Positions 9,549 through 21,392 of a DNA stretch of 64,000 nucleotides are shown here, in pieces (position 1 is the first letter of the stretch; each line of letters opens with the position of its first letter). Source of the DNA: Pseudodesulfovibrio aespoeensis Aspo-2 (GTDB taxonomy: Bacteria; Desulfobacterota; Desulfovibrionia; Desulfovibrionales; Desulfovibrionaceae); contig NC_014844.1 of NCBI RefSeq assembly GCF_000176915.2, forward strand, positions 3,038,001-3,102,000. The letters run 5' to 3'. The notes under the pieces were generated by a model. The model was not told the origin of the DNA. It saw only the letters and a program-made list of their open reading frames with translations, and searched no databases. Made by a program: the position numbers and the translations under genes.

Positions 9549-10049
9549 CTAGGAGCGTCCCGGTCCGCCAAAGCCCTGGCCGTAGCGGGGACCATCCTGC
9601 ATGCCCTGCCCGCAGCCATAGCCGGAGCCGCAGTCAGGACCAAAGCTGCGGCCGCAGCGGCCAGCGCGGGGCATGATACCGGTCTCCTTGACCAGCTCGT
9701 CATTCATGGACGCGCGCAGCTCGCCCATCTTGTCGCGCAGGACGCGGATCTCGCTGACCAGGGCTCCGAGCTTCTTCTCGTCGGCCTTGCCGCCGTTGAT
9801 CAGGGCCTGCATGGTGGCGTGCTTGGTCCACAGGGCGTCGCGGGCTTCGTCGATCTGGCCGTCATACTTGGCGACAATCGCCTCTGCAGCTGCCTGTTTC
9901 TCCGGCGAGAGCTGGGCATAGGGGGTCTGCCCCCAGCCCTGTCCGCCGCAGCCGCCGCGCCCGGAACCGGGACCGGCAATGGCCCAGGACGACAGGGCCA
10001 GGATCAGGGCCGCAGCCATGACAGTGGTGGTGATGTTCTTCTTGGTCAT
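9549..10049 (-). CDS. zraP: Periplasmic metal/envelope-stress protein, ZraP-like
   Basis: This 166-residue secreted protein has a signal peptide (cut near AIA-GPG, residue 25) and a helical core. The core contains LSPEKQAAAEAIVAKYD and arginine/lysine-rich helices typical of the ZraP/CpxP/Spy LTxxQ group. The tail is rich in Cys and Gly (CGRSFGPDCGSGYGCGQG), plausibly for metal binding. E. coli ZraP binds zinc and acts as a periplasmic chaperone that dampens ZraS. The start at 10049 has GGAGG 5 nt upstream, and a longer frame reading is not supported. A sigma-54 promoter lies about 70 nt upstream, matching control by the neighbouring regulator. Confidence 0.83.
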   Translation of the reverse strand: MTKKNITTTVMAAALILALSSWAIAGPGSGRGGCGGQGWGQTPYAQLSPEKQAAAEAIVAKYDGQIDEARDALWTKHATMQALINGGKADEKKLGALVSEIRVLRDKMGELRASMNDELVKETGIMPRAGRCGRSFGPDCGSGYGCGQGMQDGPRYGQGFGGPGRS

Positions 10050-10116
10050 TAAAGCCTCCAAATGGTTATATGCAATCAGGGGAAAGGAGAAAACGTCGGT
10101 TTCTGACCAAAACCAA

Positions 10117-10132
10117 GCATACCCCGTGCCAA
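10117..10132 (-). promoter_or_regulatory. Sigma-54 promoter of zraP
   Basis: The minus strand reads TTGGCACGGGGTATGC. It carries the -24 element TGGCAC, a 5-nt spacer and the -12 element ATGC, close to the RpoN consensus TGGCAC-N5-TTGC. Transcription would start near 10105, about 55 nt before the zraP ATG. Confidence 0.75.
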
Positions 10133-10195
10133 CCATGTAAAGTTCGTGATTTCAGCGTTCTATACGTATGGCCATTTTTTGATCGGAATCGATTT

Positions 10196-10231
10196 GCACA
10201 AAATGTGCGCAATTAGTTGCACGCGATGTGC
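10196..10231 (-). promoter_or_regulatory. Two enhancer-like palindromes for a sigma-54 activator
   Basis: Two GCAC-N5-GTGC inverted repeats lie at 10196-10208 and 10219-10231. Their centres are 23 bp apart, about two helical turns. They sit 90-125 bp upstream of the predicted zraP start, the usual place for an NtrC-family activator, so they are likely binding sites for the ZraR-like regulator. The half-site is read from this sequence only. Confidence 0.55.
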
Positions 10232-10427
10232 ATGCTTGGCAGCTGCCTCGCAGGCTGGTGACCCTGGCCATATGCTCATTTCCTTTCAGGAAGAGACGTG
10301 ATAGGGGGTGCTTTCTGTTCACGGCACGGCACTGTGCTGGCCGCCGCTTCCGTCATCATGGCCGACAAGGCCCGACACCATGCCGGAACCCGTGCCGGAC
10401 ATCACGCCAGACGCCACCGGAGGAAAC

Positions 10428-10886
10428 ATGCCCGACAGACTGCCCTGGCCCGAATACTTCATGCGCATCGCCCATCTGGTGGCCCAGCGTTCCACCTGCA
10501 CCCGCCGCGCCGTGGGGGCCATCGCCGTGCGCGGCAAGCGCATCCTGGCCACCGGCTACAACGGCGTGCCCACCAACATCGCCCACTGCGAGGAGGTCGG
10601 CTGCATCCGCGACAAGCTGAAAATCCCCTCGGGCGAGCGGCATGAGCTGTGCCGGGGTCTGCATGCCGAGCAGAACGTCATCATCCAGGCCGCCACCCAC
10701 CACCTCGACCTGACCGGCTGCGACATCTACTGCACCACCAAGCCCTGCATCCTGTGCACCAAGATGCTCATCAACTGCGAGGTCAGGAACATCTATTTCT
10801 CCCAGAACTATCCCGACGAACTTTCCGAGCAGATGCTCGAAGAGGCCGGAGTGAACTATGTGTTCATGGAAGGCGACTTCAGCTAG
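10428..10886 (+). CDS. Deoxycytidylate (dCMP) deaminase
   Basis: This 152-residue cytoplasmic zinc enzyme converts dCMP to dUMP for thymidylate synthesis; it belongs to the ComEB/dCMP deaminase group. The zinc and catalytic motifs are LHAEQN near residue 77 and PCILCTKM near residue 106. Additional Cys/His residues in [10 protein letters not shown] are typical of the bacterial family. The ATG at 10428 has GGAGG just upstream; earlier in-frame ATGs lack a site. The next gene, ribD, starts inside its 3' end, so the two are translationally coupled. Confidence 0.92.
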   Translation: MPDRLPWPEYFMRIAHLVAQRSTCTRRAVGAIAVRGKRILATGYNGVPTNIAHCEEVGCIRDKLKIPSGERHELCRGLHAEQNVIIQAATHHLDLTGCDIYCTTKPCILCTKMLINCEVRNIYFSQNYPDELSEQMLEEAGVNYVFMEGDFS

Positions 10887-11991
10887 CCCCACCCCCATGG
10901 CCCGCGCCATCGAGCTGGCCCGCCTGGGGCGCGGCGCGGTGGCGCCCAACCCGTGCGTGGGCGCGGTCCTGGTTGACGGCGACCGGATCGTGGCCGAGGG
11001 CTGGCACATGCGCTACGGAGGGCTGCACGCCGAGCGCGAATGTCTGGTGGACGCCCGCAGCAAGGGCGTGACCCCCAGGGGTCTGACCATGTTCGTCACC
11101 CTGGAGCCGTGCAACCACCACGGCAAGACCCCGCCCTGCACCCAGGCCCTCATCGAGGAGGGCGTGGCACGGGTCGTGGTCGGCACCCGCGACCCCAACC
11201 CGGTGGCCGCAGGGGGCATTGAGCGACTGACCGCGGCAGGCATCGAGGTCGAGGTGGGCGCGCTCGAATCCGAGTGCCGCGACCTGATCGCGGATTTCCT
11301 GGTCTGGCAGAACTCCCACTCCACGTTCAACATCATCAAGATGGCCGCCACCCTGGACGGCAAGATCGCCTCGCGCCTGCGCAGGCCCGAGCCGGTCTCC
11401 TGCGCCGAGTCCTTTGCCAGGGTCCACGCGCTGCGCAGTCGGGTGGACGCCATCATCGTGGGCGGCTCCACCTTCCGTGCCGACGACCCCAGTCTGACCT
11501 GCCGCCTCACGACCTTGCCCGACGGGTTTGTCCAGCCCTACGGCGTGGTCATCACCTCGCGTCTGCCCGACGATCCGGCCCGGCATGTCCTGACCCGCAC
11601 CCGGCCCGAGCGCACCATCTTCATGACCACCGACACGAGCGCACGCAGCCAGGAGGCGGACAGGCTGCGCGAGGGCGGCACCAGCGTCTGGCCCCTGCCG
11701 GGCCCGCCGGGCGGGCTGAACCTGTCCCTGGGCCTGGAGCGGCTGCGCTACGACCTGGGCTGCCACACCACCCTGTGCGAGGGCGGCGGCCAACTGGCCA
11801 TGCAGTTTGTCGGCCAGGGGCTGGGCGACGAGATCGTCCACTTCGTGGCCCCGCGCATCCTGGGCGACGAGGGCGCGCCCTCGGCCTATTCGGGCCGCCA
11901 GGGCGTGACCATGGCCCAGACCCTCAACTACCGCATCATCGACATGCACCCCTCGGGGAGCGACATCATGCTCACCCTGCGGCCCAGATAG
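10858..11991 (+). CDS. ribD: Riboflavin biosynthesis deaminase/reductase RibD
   Basis: This 377-residue bifunctional enzyme performs the second and third steps from GTP-derived pyrimidine to riboflavin. The N-terminal deaminase has LHAEREC and the zinc motif [11 protein letters not shown]. The C-terminal reductase begins near residue 155 ([15 protein letters not shown]) and includes [12 protein letters not shown] and [10 protein letters not shown]. The start at 10858 overlaps the dCMP deaminase gene by 29 nt and has GGAG 6 nt upstream. The next ATG (10897) has no site and would cut the usual short N-terminal helix. Confidence 0.93.
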   Translation: MCSWKATSASPTPMARAIELARLGRGAVAPNPCVGAVLVDGDRIVAEGWHMRYGGLHAERECLVDARSKGVTPRGLTMFVTLEPCNHHGKTPPCTQALIEEGVARVVVGTRDPNPVAAGGIERLTAAGIEVEVGALESECRDLIADFLVWQNSHSTFNIIKMAATLDGKIASRLRRPEPVSCAESFARVHALRSRVDAIIVGGSTFRADDPSLTCRLTTLPDGFVQPYGVVITSRLPDDPARHVLTRTRPERTIFMTTDTSARSQEADRLREGGTSVWPLPGPPGGLNLSLGLERLRYDLGCHTTLCEGGGQLAMQFVGQGLGDEIVHFVAPRILGDEGAPSAYSGRQGVTMAQTLNYRIIDMHPSGSDIMLTLRPR

Positions 11992-12005
11992 CCCCTCCAG
12001 ACTAT

Positions 12006-12026
12006 CGGCCGCAAGGCCGCTTTCCC
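12006..12026 (+). terminator. Possible terminator after ribD
   Basis: A short CGGCC-GCAA-GGCCG hairpin is followed by a pyrimidine-rich CTTTCCCTCCC tract 15 nt after the ribD stop. The stem is only 5 bp. Confidence 0.35.
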
Positions 12027-12202
12027 TCCCACGCGACGCCCCCCTGTCCCACATTGCGCCGCACGGCTTCCCAGAGATTGCTGACAGCGGCTTCACCATA
12101 TACTTGCTCCTGCCGACAACTCCGGCCCTGTCACATCCTGGCGCGCAACCGCCTGTCTTCTCCAGTTGTCCTTGCCATCATTGCCATCATCGCTCTTGGG
12201 GA

Positions 12203-12235
12203 TTGACAATATGAACTTGAGGTCGTATTCATATT
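12203..12235 (+). promoter_or_regulatory. Promoter with overlapping palindromic operator
   Basis: A TTGACA -35 box (12203-12208) and a weak TATTCA -10 (12226-12231) are 17 bp apart. A perfect inverted repeat AATATGAA-N12-TTCATATT (12208-12215 and 12228-12235) covers the spacer and the -10. This is the usual arrangement for a TetR-type repressor, and a TetR gene is encoded just downstream. Confidence 0.6.
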
Positions 12236-12254
12236 CAAACATTCAGGAGGAACC

Positions 12255-12824
12255 ATGAACTATCTGTTCCGCAACCAGGGCGACCACGTCTTTAACTTGC
12301 GCAACCATTGGATCATCGACAATCCCGTCAGGCGGTGGCTTCACCCCCCGGACAGGCTGCTGGGAGGATTTGTCAGCCCCGGCATGACCGTGGTCGATTC
12401 GGGGTGCGGCACCGGCCTCTTCACCCTTGCCATGGCCCGGATGGTCGGGCCGTCAGGACGGGTCGTGGCCGTGGATGTCCAGCCGGAGGCCCTGGCAATG
12501 GTTGAGAAGCGGGCGGAACAAGCCCGGCTGCATTCCATCGTCGAAACCTGGAAATGCGAGGCCGACGACATCGGGGTGTTGCCTGCCTGCGATTTCGCCC
12601 TCGCCTTCAACATGGCCCACGAAACGCCGGACATCATCCATTTTTTCAGCCGGATGAGCCAGTGCCTGCGGTCCGGTTCGGCCCTGCTTCTCATCGAGCC
12701 GATGTTTCACGTCAGACAGGAGCATTTCGACAGGGAGCTCGCTGCCGCGGCCAAGGCCGGTCTTTCCCGCGAAGACGGGCCTTCAGTCAGGTTGAGCCAT
12801 GCGGCGATCCTCCGAAAGGGTTGA
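12255..12824 (+). CDS. SAM-dependent methyltransferase, class I
   Basis: This 189-residue cytoplasmic enzyme has a Rossmann methyltransferase core. Motif I is VDSGCGTG near residues 47-54, and the acidic SAM ribose ligand lies in VAVDVQPEAL. The substrate is unknown; small UbiE/ArsM-like methylases have this form. AGGAGG lies 4 nt before the ATG. The stop overlaps an alternative start of the TetR gene, so the pair forms an operon behind the operator at 12203-12235. It interrupts the riboflavin gene run and its promoter region is richer in A+T, so it may be acquired. Confidence 0.78.
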   Translation: MNYLFRNQGDHVFNLRNHWIIDNPVRRWLHPPDRLLGGFVSPGMTVVDSGCGTGLFTLAMARMVGPSGRVVAVDVQPEALAMVEKRAEQARLHSIVETWKCEADDIGVLPACDFALAFNMAHETPDIIHFFSRMSQCLRSGSALLLIEPMFHVRQEHFDRELAAAAKAGLSREDGPSVRLSHAAILRKG

Positions 12825-12865
12825 TGGACGACCCTCCTCCGGGTAGCATGGGCGGTGGAGGACAC

Positions 12866-13495
12866 ATGAATAACGACAAAGCCACCAGAACCCCCCAACA
12901 GGCGCGCAGCATGGAAAAACGCAGGCGTCTCATGGACGCGGCCATGCGCCTCTTCGACACACACGGGTTCGACGGGACCAACGCCAAGGCCATCGCCCGT
13001 GACGCCGGGGTCTCGGTGGGCACCTTCTACGCCTATTTCAAAGACAAGAAGGATCTGCTCATGGAAATCCTCGGCGAACACACCGCCGAGATCGACACCA
13101 TCTTCGGCAAGCTGGAGGCCGCTGTCAGGGACGGGGCAACGGGCCGGGAGATCCTGCGCCTGGCCGTGGCGGCGGGCCATGCCAGCCACACCCAGCCGCC
13201 GGGCCTGCTGCGCACGATGCTCGCCATGCGCTACACCGACGACGACATGCGCCGTTTCCAGGAAGCCGAGGAAACGGCGCACCTCAAGCGCATGGTCGGG
13301 TTCCTCGAAACCCTTGGCCCACGCCTGCGCGTGAGCGACCTTGAAGCAGCCGCCTCCGTGTTTGGGAGCGCCTTTGAGGATATCCTGCACTCGGCCATCG
13401 TCTTCAGCCAGGACATTGACCGGCAACGGCTCCATGACGCCCTGGTCGACATGGGCGCGGCCTACCTCTTCACCGATCCCGACGCCAGGGGCTGA
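12866..13495 (+). CDS. TetR/AcrR family transcriptional regulator
   Basis: This 209-residue dimeric repressor has an N-terminal DNA-binding domain at about residues 15-62, with the helix-turn-helix AKAIARDAGVSVGTFYAYF. A helical ligand domain follows. The start at 12866 has GGAGG 4 nt upstream; an in-frame ATG at 12824 overlaps the methyltransferase stop but has a poorer site. The palindrome in front of the methyltransferase gene is its likely operator, giving autoregulation. The ligand and the role of the methyltransferase are not evident. Confidence 0.86.
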   Translation: MNNDKATRTPQQARSMEKRRRLMDAAMRLFDTHGFDGTNAKAIARDAGVSVGTFYAYFKDKKDLLMEILGEHTAEIDTIFGKLEAAVRDGATGREILRLAVAAGHASHTQPPGLLRTMLAMRYTDDDMRRFQEAEETAHLKRMVGFLETLGPRLRVSDLEAAASVFGSAFEDILHSAIVFSQDIDRQRLHDALVDMGAAYLFTDPDARG

Positions 13496-13565
13496 CCGCT
13501 CTGATTTACACCGCCCCGCCTGCCTGCTACAACCACGGGCAACAACGCATCAGCAAGGAGAGGCC

Positions 13566-14243
13566 ATGTTTACAGGTCTGATCATGGGCATGGGCCGCGT
13601 CGAGGCGGCGGACGCACGCGGCGCGGAGACGCGGCTACGCATCCGCGCCCTCTTCCCCCTGTCCGATATCGAGGCGGGCGAATCCATCGCGGTCAACGGC
13701 ACCTGCCTGACCGTGGAGACCTTTGGCAACGGCTGGTTCACGGCCTACGCCAGCCGCGAGACCCTGTCCGTCACCAGCCTGGGCGCGCTCAAGGTCGGCT
13801 CGCAGGTCAACCTGGAACGGGCCATGGCCATGGGTGACCGCTTCGGCGGCCACATCGTGGCCGGACACGTGGACTGCCTGGCCGAGGTGGCCGGGGTGCG
13901 CCCGGCAGGAGAATCGCGCATCTACCGCCTGACCTTTCCCCTGGCCCAGGGACGGCATGTCATCCCCAAGGGGTCCGTGGCCCTTGACGGCATCAGCCTG
14001 ACGGTCAACGACTGCGGGCCGGACTGGCTCGAAGTCAACATCATCCCCAAGACGCAAGAGGCCACCACCATCGCGGGCTGGACCCCAGGCAGACGCGTGA
14101 ATATGGAGACCGACATCATCGGCAAATACGTGGAGCGCATGGTCGCCCCCTGGACCGACCGTCAGTCGGATCGCCAGCCCGACGCGGCCAGCGGCCAAAA
14201 ATCCGCCATCACCATGGACTATCTGCGCGAACACGGCTTTTGA
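13566..14243 (+). CDS. ribE: Riboflavin synthase alpha chain
   Basis: This enzyme combines two molecules of 6,7-dimethyl-8-ribityllumazine into riboflavin plus the pyrimidine precursor. The sequence opens with the diagnostic MFTGLIMGMG. Two lumazine-binding barrels follow, with GESIAVNGTCLTV near residue 38 and the parallel GSVALDGISLTVND in the second half. GGHIVAGHVD marks the junction. At 225 residues it is slightly longer than usual because of an Asp/Arg/Gln-rich linker near the C-terminus. AAGGAG precedes the ATG. It belongs with ribD, ribBA and ribH in the same direction. Confidence 0.94.
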   Translation: MFTGLIMGMGRVEAADARGAETRLRIRALFPLSDIEAGESIAVNGTCLTVETFGNGWFTAYASRETLSVTSLGALKVGSQVNLERAMAMGDRFGGHIVAGHVDCLAEVAGVRPAGESRIYRLTFPLAQGRHVIPKGSVALDGISLTVNDCGPDWLEVNIIPKTQEATTIAGWTPGRRVNMETDIIGKYVERMVAPWTDRQSDRQPDAASGQKSAITMDYLREHGF

Positions 14244-14295
14244 GGACTGCCCGGCCAACGCCCGGACAAATTGTCTCTCTTCCCGCATTGTTCCC

Positions 14296-14322
14296 TAAAG
14301 CTTCCCCGGATCTGAGCCGATA
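14296..14322 (+). promoter_or_regulatory. Sigma-28-like promoter before the glycosyltransferase-like gene
   Basis: TAAAGCTT at 14296 and GCCGATAC at 14316 resemble the flagellar sigma-28 boxes TAAAGTTT and GCCGATAA. The spacer is one base longer than the optimum, so this is tentative. Confidence 0.35.
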
Positions 14323-14374
14323 CACAAGAAGACCAGCTGGGTGAAACCGGCTGGGCCGCATAGGAAATCCGGGG
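14304..14374 (+). other. Structured segment upstream of the glycosyltransferase-like gene
   Basis: CCCCGGAT at 14304-14311 pairs with ATCCGGGG at 14367-14374. Inside, CCAGCTGG (14333-14340) pairs with CCGGCTGG (14347-14354) around a GTGAAA loop. The nested hairpins end about 50 nt before the start codon. They match no riboswitch class I could recognise by eye. Confidence 0.35.
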
Positions 14375-14422
14375 TTGGGAGACCCTTGCAAACCCGCAGG
14401 GACGCGGGGAGGGAGCAGGCGT

Positions 14423-15172
14423 ATGGCCAGGGACGGCGATATCCTCTTTTCAGTCATCATGCCCACCACGGGCAACCGGCCAAAGGCGCTGCGCAAGGCA
14501 GTGGACTCGGTGGAACAGGCCGCCCGCTTCGCCGGACTGGAAACCGGGCAGGTGGAAATCCTCATCGGCTTCGACGGCGTCCGGGGTCTTTGCCCGCGCT
14601 CGGTCTACACCGTGCGCGGCCTGAACCTGCCCGCCGACCGCAACGGCGGCAACGGCATCCGCGCCCTGCTCACCAACCTGGCCCAGGGCGACAAGCTCAT
14701 CTATCTCGACGACGACAACGCGCTCAAGGCCCAGGCCCTGCGCCTCTACCTGAAACACTTCGACACCGAGCTGATCATAGGCCGCATCGACACCCAGCTC
14801 GCCCTTGACGCGCCGAGCATCCCCAGGCCGGGGATGGGCGACGTGATCCGGCCCGGCAACGTGGACCCGCTGTGTGTCTGCGTCTCACGGCGGCTGGTCA
14901 CGGCCCGGTGCGGCGGCTGGCGCTATCGCGACCGCGAGGACGCGGACTTCATGAACATCCTCGACTGGCACGTCAACGCCCACAGCGAGACCGTGGTCGA
15001 GGACATGGTCGGCGTGTTCGACGCCGGGCGCAGCCTGGACGCCTCGGCCCTGTCAGACCGGCAGGCCGCGCTCCTCGACCGGCTGGCCGCAGCCCGCGAC
15101 TGCCCGGCCTGCCCGCCCGGACCGTTCTGCCGCGCGCACAGGGCCGACCCGTTCTGCGCCAGCCGGGCCTGA
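14423..15172 (+). CDS. Glycosyltransferase-like protein (GT2 fold, uncertain)
   Basis: This 249-residue cytoplasmic protein begins like a family 2 glycosyltransferase (FSVIMPTTGNRPKALRKAVD). It carries a DXD-like YLDDDN motif near residue 96 for nucleotide-sugar and metal binding. It is shorter than typical GT2 enzymes and ends in a Cys/Pro-rich tail with CPACPPGPFC and DPFC, possibly a small metal site. The acceptor is unknown. It lies within the riboflavin gene run but has no metabolic link to it, and its leader holds a sigma-28-like promoter. That would fit glycosylation of a flagellar component, but this is inference. GGGGAGGGAG precedes the ATG. Confidence 0.6.
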   Translation: MARDGDILFSVIMPTTGNRPKALRKAVDSVEQAARFAGLETGQVEILIGFDGVRGLCPRSVYTVRGLNLPADRNGGNGIRALLTNLAQGDKLIYLDDDNALKAQALRLYLKHFDTELIIGRIDTQLALDAPSIPRPGMGDVIRPGNVDPLCVCVSRRLVTARCGGWRYRDREDADFMNILDWHVNAHSETVVEDMVGVFDAGRSLDASALSDRQAALLDRLAAARDCPACPPGPFCRAHRADPFCASRA

Positions 15173-15429
15173 CCGGCCCGCCTGCATGCGGGCCGCATTG
15201 AGCCCGCATCCCAGGCCGTATCCAGGGCGAACGCGCCGCACGACCGTGTCCTCTGCCCTCGAAACACGCCCGCCATCTTTGTATCAAACTGGAAATACTG
15301 ACTTTTTGCCTGGGAATTTTCCCCTTCCCCAGCGCACCCATTTGCGATAAGTAGTGGGGTTCCGCGTGCGCGGGGAGCGGGCCTGCCCGGCTGCCCGGCC
15401 CGGAAATAGAACAACGAGGTACTTTGAAC

Positions 15430-16650
<1,221 letters not shown>

Positions 16651-16692
16651 CATAGTACATAGACCAATTTTCATCACACGGGAGACACCATC

Positions 16693-17160
16693 ATGCCCCT
16701 GAAGACCATCGAAGGACAGCTCAACGCGCAGGGCCTCAAGGTGGCCATCGTGGCCGCGCGCTTCAACGACTTCATCGTCGACCGCCTCATTTCCGGCGCG
16801 GTCGATTACCTGGTGCGCCACGGCGGCAGCGAGGAAAACCTGACCCTGGTGCGGCTGCCCGGCGCCTTTGAGCTGCCCCTGGCCGCCCAGAAGCTGGCCC
16901 GCTCCGGCAACTACCACGGCGTGGTCGTGCTCGGCGCGGTCATCCGCGGGGCCACCCCCCACTTCGACTATGTGTGCAACGAGTGCGCCAAGGGCGTGGC
17001 CCAGGCCAGCATGGAATCCGGCGTGCCCATGGGGTTTGGCCTGCTCACCTGCGATTCGCTCGATCAGGCCATCGAGCGGGCGGGCAGCAAGGGCGGCAAC
17101 AAGGGTGTAGAGGCGGCTTCGGCCATGCTCGAGACCATCCGCGTCCTGGAACAGCTCTAG
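16693..17160 (+). CDS. ribH: 6,7-dimethyl-8-ribityllumazine synthase
   Basis: This 155-residue subunit of lumazine synthase condenses the pyrimidine from RibD with the butanone phosphate from RibBA. The characteristic segments are [16 protein letters not shown] near residue 20, [11 protein letters not shown] near 55 and [14 protein letters not shown] near 80, which carries the catalytic histidine. GGGAG precedes the ATG. nusB begins 4 nt after the stop, so the genes are tightly coupled. Confidence 0.96.
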   Translation: MPLKTIEGQLNAQGLKVAIVAARFNDFIVDRLISGAVDYLVRHGGSEENLTLVRLPGAFELPLAAQKLARSGNYHGVVVLGAVIRGATPHFDYVCNECAKGVAQASMESGVPMGFGLLTCDSLDQAIERAGSKGGNKGVEAASAMLETIRVLEQL

Positions 17161-17163
17161 CCC

Positions 17164-17619
17164 ATGTCAGGCAATAAAAAGGGCAACCGGCCCGGCATCC
17201 GCAGGGTGGGACGCACCCTGGCCTTTCAGGTGCTCTACGGCACCCACTTTGACGACCCCAAGAACCCGGTGGACATAGGGACCGCGTTTGAGCGCAACCC
17301 CATGGTCGAGGAGCAGGAATCCGAGACTGCGCGGGAGTTCGCCCGCGCCCTGGTCCTGGGCGTGGACAAGAACCTCGCCCGCATCGACGCGGCCATCGGC
17401 GAGCACTCCCAGCACTGGAAGTTCGACCGCATCGCGGTCATTGAGCTGTCCATCCTGCGCCTCTCCCTCTACGAGATGCTGTTCACCGACATCCCGGTCA
17501 AGGCCGCCATCAACGAGGCCATTGAGCTGTCCAAGCTCTTTGGCGACGAGAAGTCGCGCGGGTTTGTCAACGGCATCCTCGACGGCGTGGCCCGGACCAT
17601 GCCCAGCGGCAAAGCATAA
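17164..17619 (+). CDS. nusB: Transcription antitermination factor NusB
   Basis: This 151-residue RNA-binding protein joins NusE (ribosomal protein S10) on boxA of rRNA leaders to prevent early termination. The all-helical family pattern is clear: RRVGRTLAFQVLY at the start, DRIAVIELSILRLSLYEML in the middle, and the closing AINEAIELSKLFGDEKSRGFVNG split across two helices. The ribH-nusB pairing is common in bacteria. leuS follows after 20 nt. Confidence 0.95.
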   Translation: MSGNKKGNRPGIRRVGRTLAFQVLYGTHFDDPKNPVDIGTAFERNPMVEEQESETAREFARALVLGVDKNLARIDAAIGEHSQHWKFDRIAVIELSILRLSLYEMLFTDIPVKAAINEAIELSKLFGDEKSRGFVNGILDGVARTMPSGKA

Positions 17620-17639
17620 TCTCCAAAGGATAACAGACC

Positions 17640-20141
<2,502 letters not shown>

Positions 20142-20165
20142 GCCGCGCCACTCCAATAAAACGGC

Positions 20166-20205
20166 AAGGCCGGGCGGATCGTGAGGTCCGCCCGGCCTTT
20201 TTTTC
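20166..20205 (+). terminator. Rho-independent terminator of leuS
   Basis: A 13-bp stem (20166-20178 with 20187-20199) is followed by seven T. It lies 25 nt after the leuS stop. Confidence 0.92.
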
Positions 20206-20311
20206 CTGCCCCTGGTGTCAAACCTGACGGCACACACTGCCCGTTGACCCCTTCCCAGGATCATGCTCTATGAGACATAATCAAAAAACCCGACATGAGG
20301 AGGATATTGCC

Positions 20312-21298
20312 ATGCTGTTTCGTTTCCTAAAATCGACCTGCCTGGGCCTGCTGGCCGCGACCATGCTGCTCGGTCCGGCGAGCGTTGCCAAGGCCGAGCC
20401 TGCGGGCACGCTGACCATCTACCTCGCAGGCAGCCTGACCGAGCCGCTCAAGAAGATGATCAAAGAGTTCAACACCCAGTATCCGGCGGTCACCTTCGTG
20501 ACCAAGGCGGGCGGCAGCACCAAGATGGCCCGACTCATCGCCGAAGGCGGCGAGACGGCAGACATCATGGCCTCGGCAGATTATGTGGTCATCGACAAGA
20601 CCCTGATCCCGAAATTCGCCGCCTGGAACGCCCGGTTCGCCTCCAACCAGATCGTGCTCTGCTACACCGAGACCAGCAAGATGCGCGACACCATTTCCCC
20701 GCAGAACTGGTACGAAATCCTTCAGACCAAGGGCGTGGCCTGGGGCCATACCGACCCCAACCTGGACCCCTGCGGCTACCGCAGCCTGATGGTGCTGCAA
20801 CTGGCCGAGCAGTTCTACGGCAAGCCCGGCCTGTATGACGCGATCATCGCCAACCGGCCTTCCACCAACATCTACGCCAAGGCCAAGGATCTGGTGGCCC
20901 GGCTCAAGGACGGTACGCTGGACTACGGTTTCGAGTACCTCTCCGTGGCCGTGCAGCACGGGCTGGACTATGTGCCCCTGGACCGGCACATCAACCTGGG
21001 CGACATGGCGCTCGACCCGTTCTACAAGCGGGCCAAGGTCACGGTCTCCGGCCCCAAGCCCGGCACCACCATCGATCGCATCGGCTCCTCCATCACCTAC
21101 GGCGTGACCATGCTGAACAACGCGCCCAATCCAGAGGCCGCAGAGGCATTCCTCGGCTACCTCTTCTCGCCCGATGGCGGCCTCATGGTGCTCGACACCA
21201 TGGGCCAGCCCCCCTTCATCCCGGTGAACGTGCCCACCCAGGCCATGCTCGACGCCATGCCCGCCTCCCTCAAGCCCAAGGTGACGGTGGCCAAATAA
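20312..21298 (+). CDS. Periplasmic tungstate/molybdate-type binding protein (WtpA-like)
   Basis: This 328-residue secreted protein has a signal peptide cut near AKA-EPAG (residue 28). It shows the WtpA/ModA pattern: LTIYLAGSLTEPLKKMIKEF, AGGSTKMARLIAEGGETADI, ASADYVVI and NQIVLCYT. Family members capture tungstate or molybdate for an ABC importer. No permease or ATPase gene is next to it; the following gene is on the other strand. It is therefore an orphan or works with a transporter elsewhere. Mo or W is needed by the formate dehydrogenase at the start of the window. AGGAGG precedes the chosen ATG. Confidence 0.8.
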   Translation: MLFRFLKSTCLGLLAATMLLGPASVAKAEPAGTLTIYLAGSLTEPLKKMIKEFNTQYPAVTFVTKAGGSTKMARLIAEGGETADIMASADYVVIDKTLIPKFAAWNARFASNQIVLCYTETSKMRDTISPQNWYEILQTKGVAWGHTDPNLDPCGYRSLMVLQLAEQFYGKPGLYDAIIANRPSTNIYAKAKDLVARLKDGTLDYGFEYLSVAVQHGLDYVPLDRHINLGDMALDPFYKRAKVTVSGPKPGTTIDRIGSSITYGVTMLNNAPNPEAAEAFLGYLFSPDGGLMVLDTMGQPPFIPVNVPTQAMLDAMPASLKPKVTVAK

Positions 21299-21318
21299 TC
21301 TCGCCTCTCAAATAGAAA

Positions 21319-21352
21319 GCCCCCGGAAGGACCAGACGGTCTTCCCGGGGGC
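21319..21352. terminator. Hairpin terminator between convergent genes
   Basis: An 11-bp stem with one bulge (21319-21329 with 21341-21352) lies between the binding-protein and autotransporter stops. The minus strand then reads TTTCTATTT, so it best terminates the autotransporter gene. Confidence 0.7.
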
Positions 21353-21392
21353 CATGTCTTGCAATGGATCGGACCTGCCAGCAACTGCCCCT

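Noticed and set aside
15175-15194. GGCCCGC/GCGGGCC hairpin after the glycosyltransferase-like gene as a terminator.
   Set aside because: No T-tract follows on either side; it may be only GC-rich background.
15173-15429. Search for an FMN riboswitch before ribBA.
   Set aside because: None of the conserved RFN element blocks (AGGG, GGTGAATTCCC-like) can be seen in this region.
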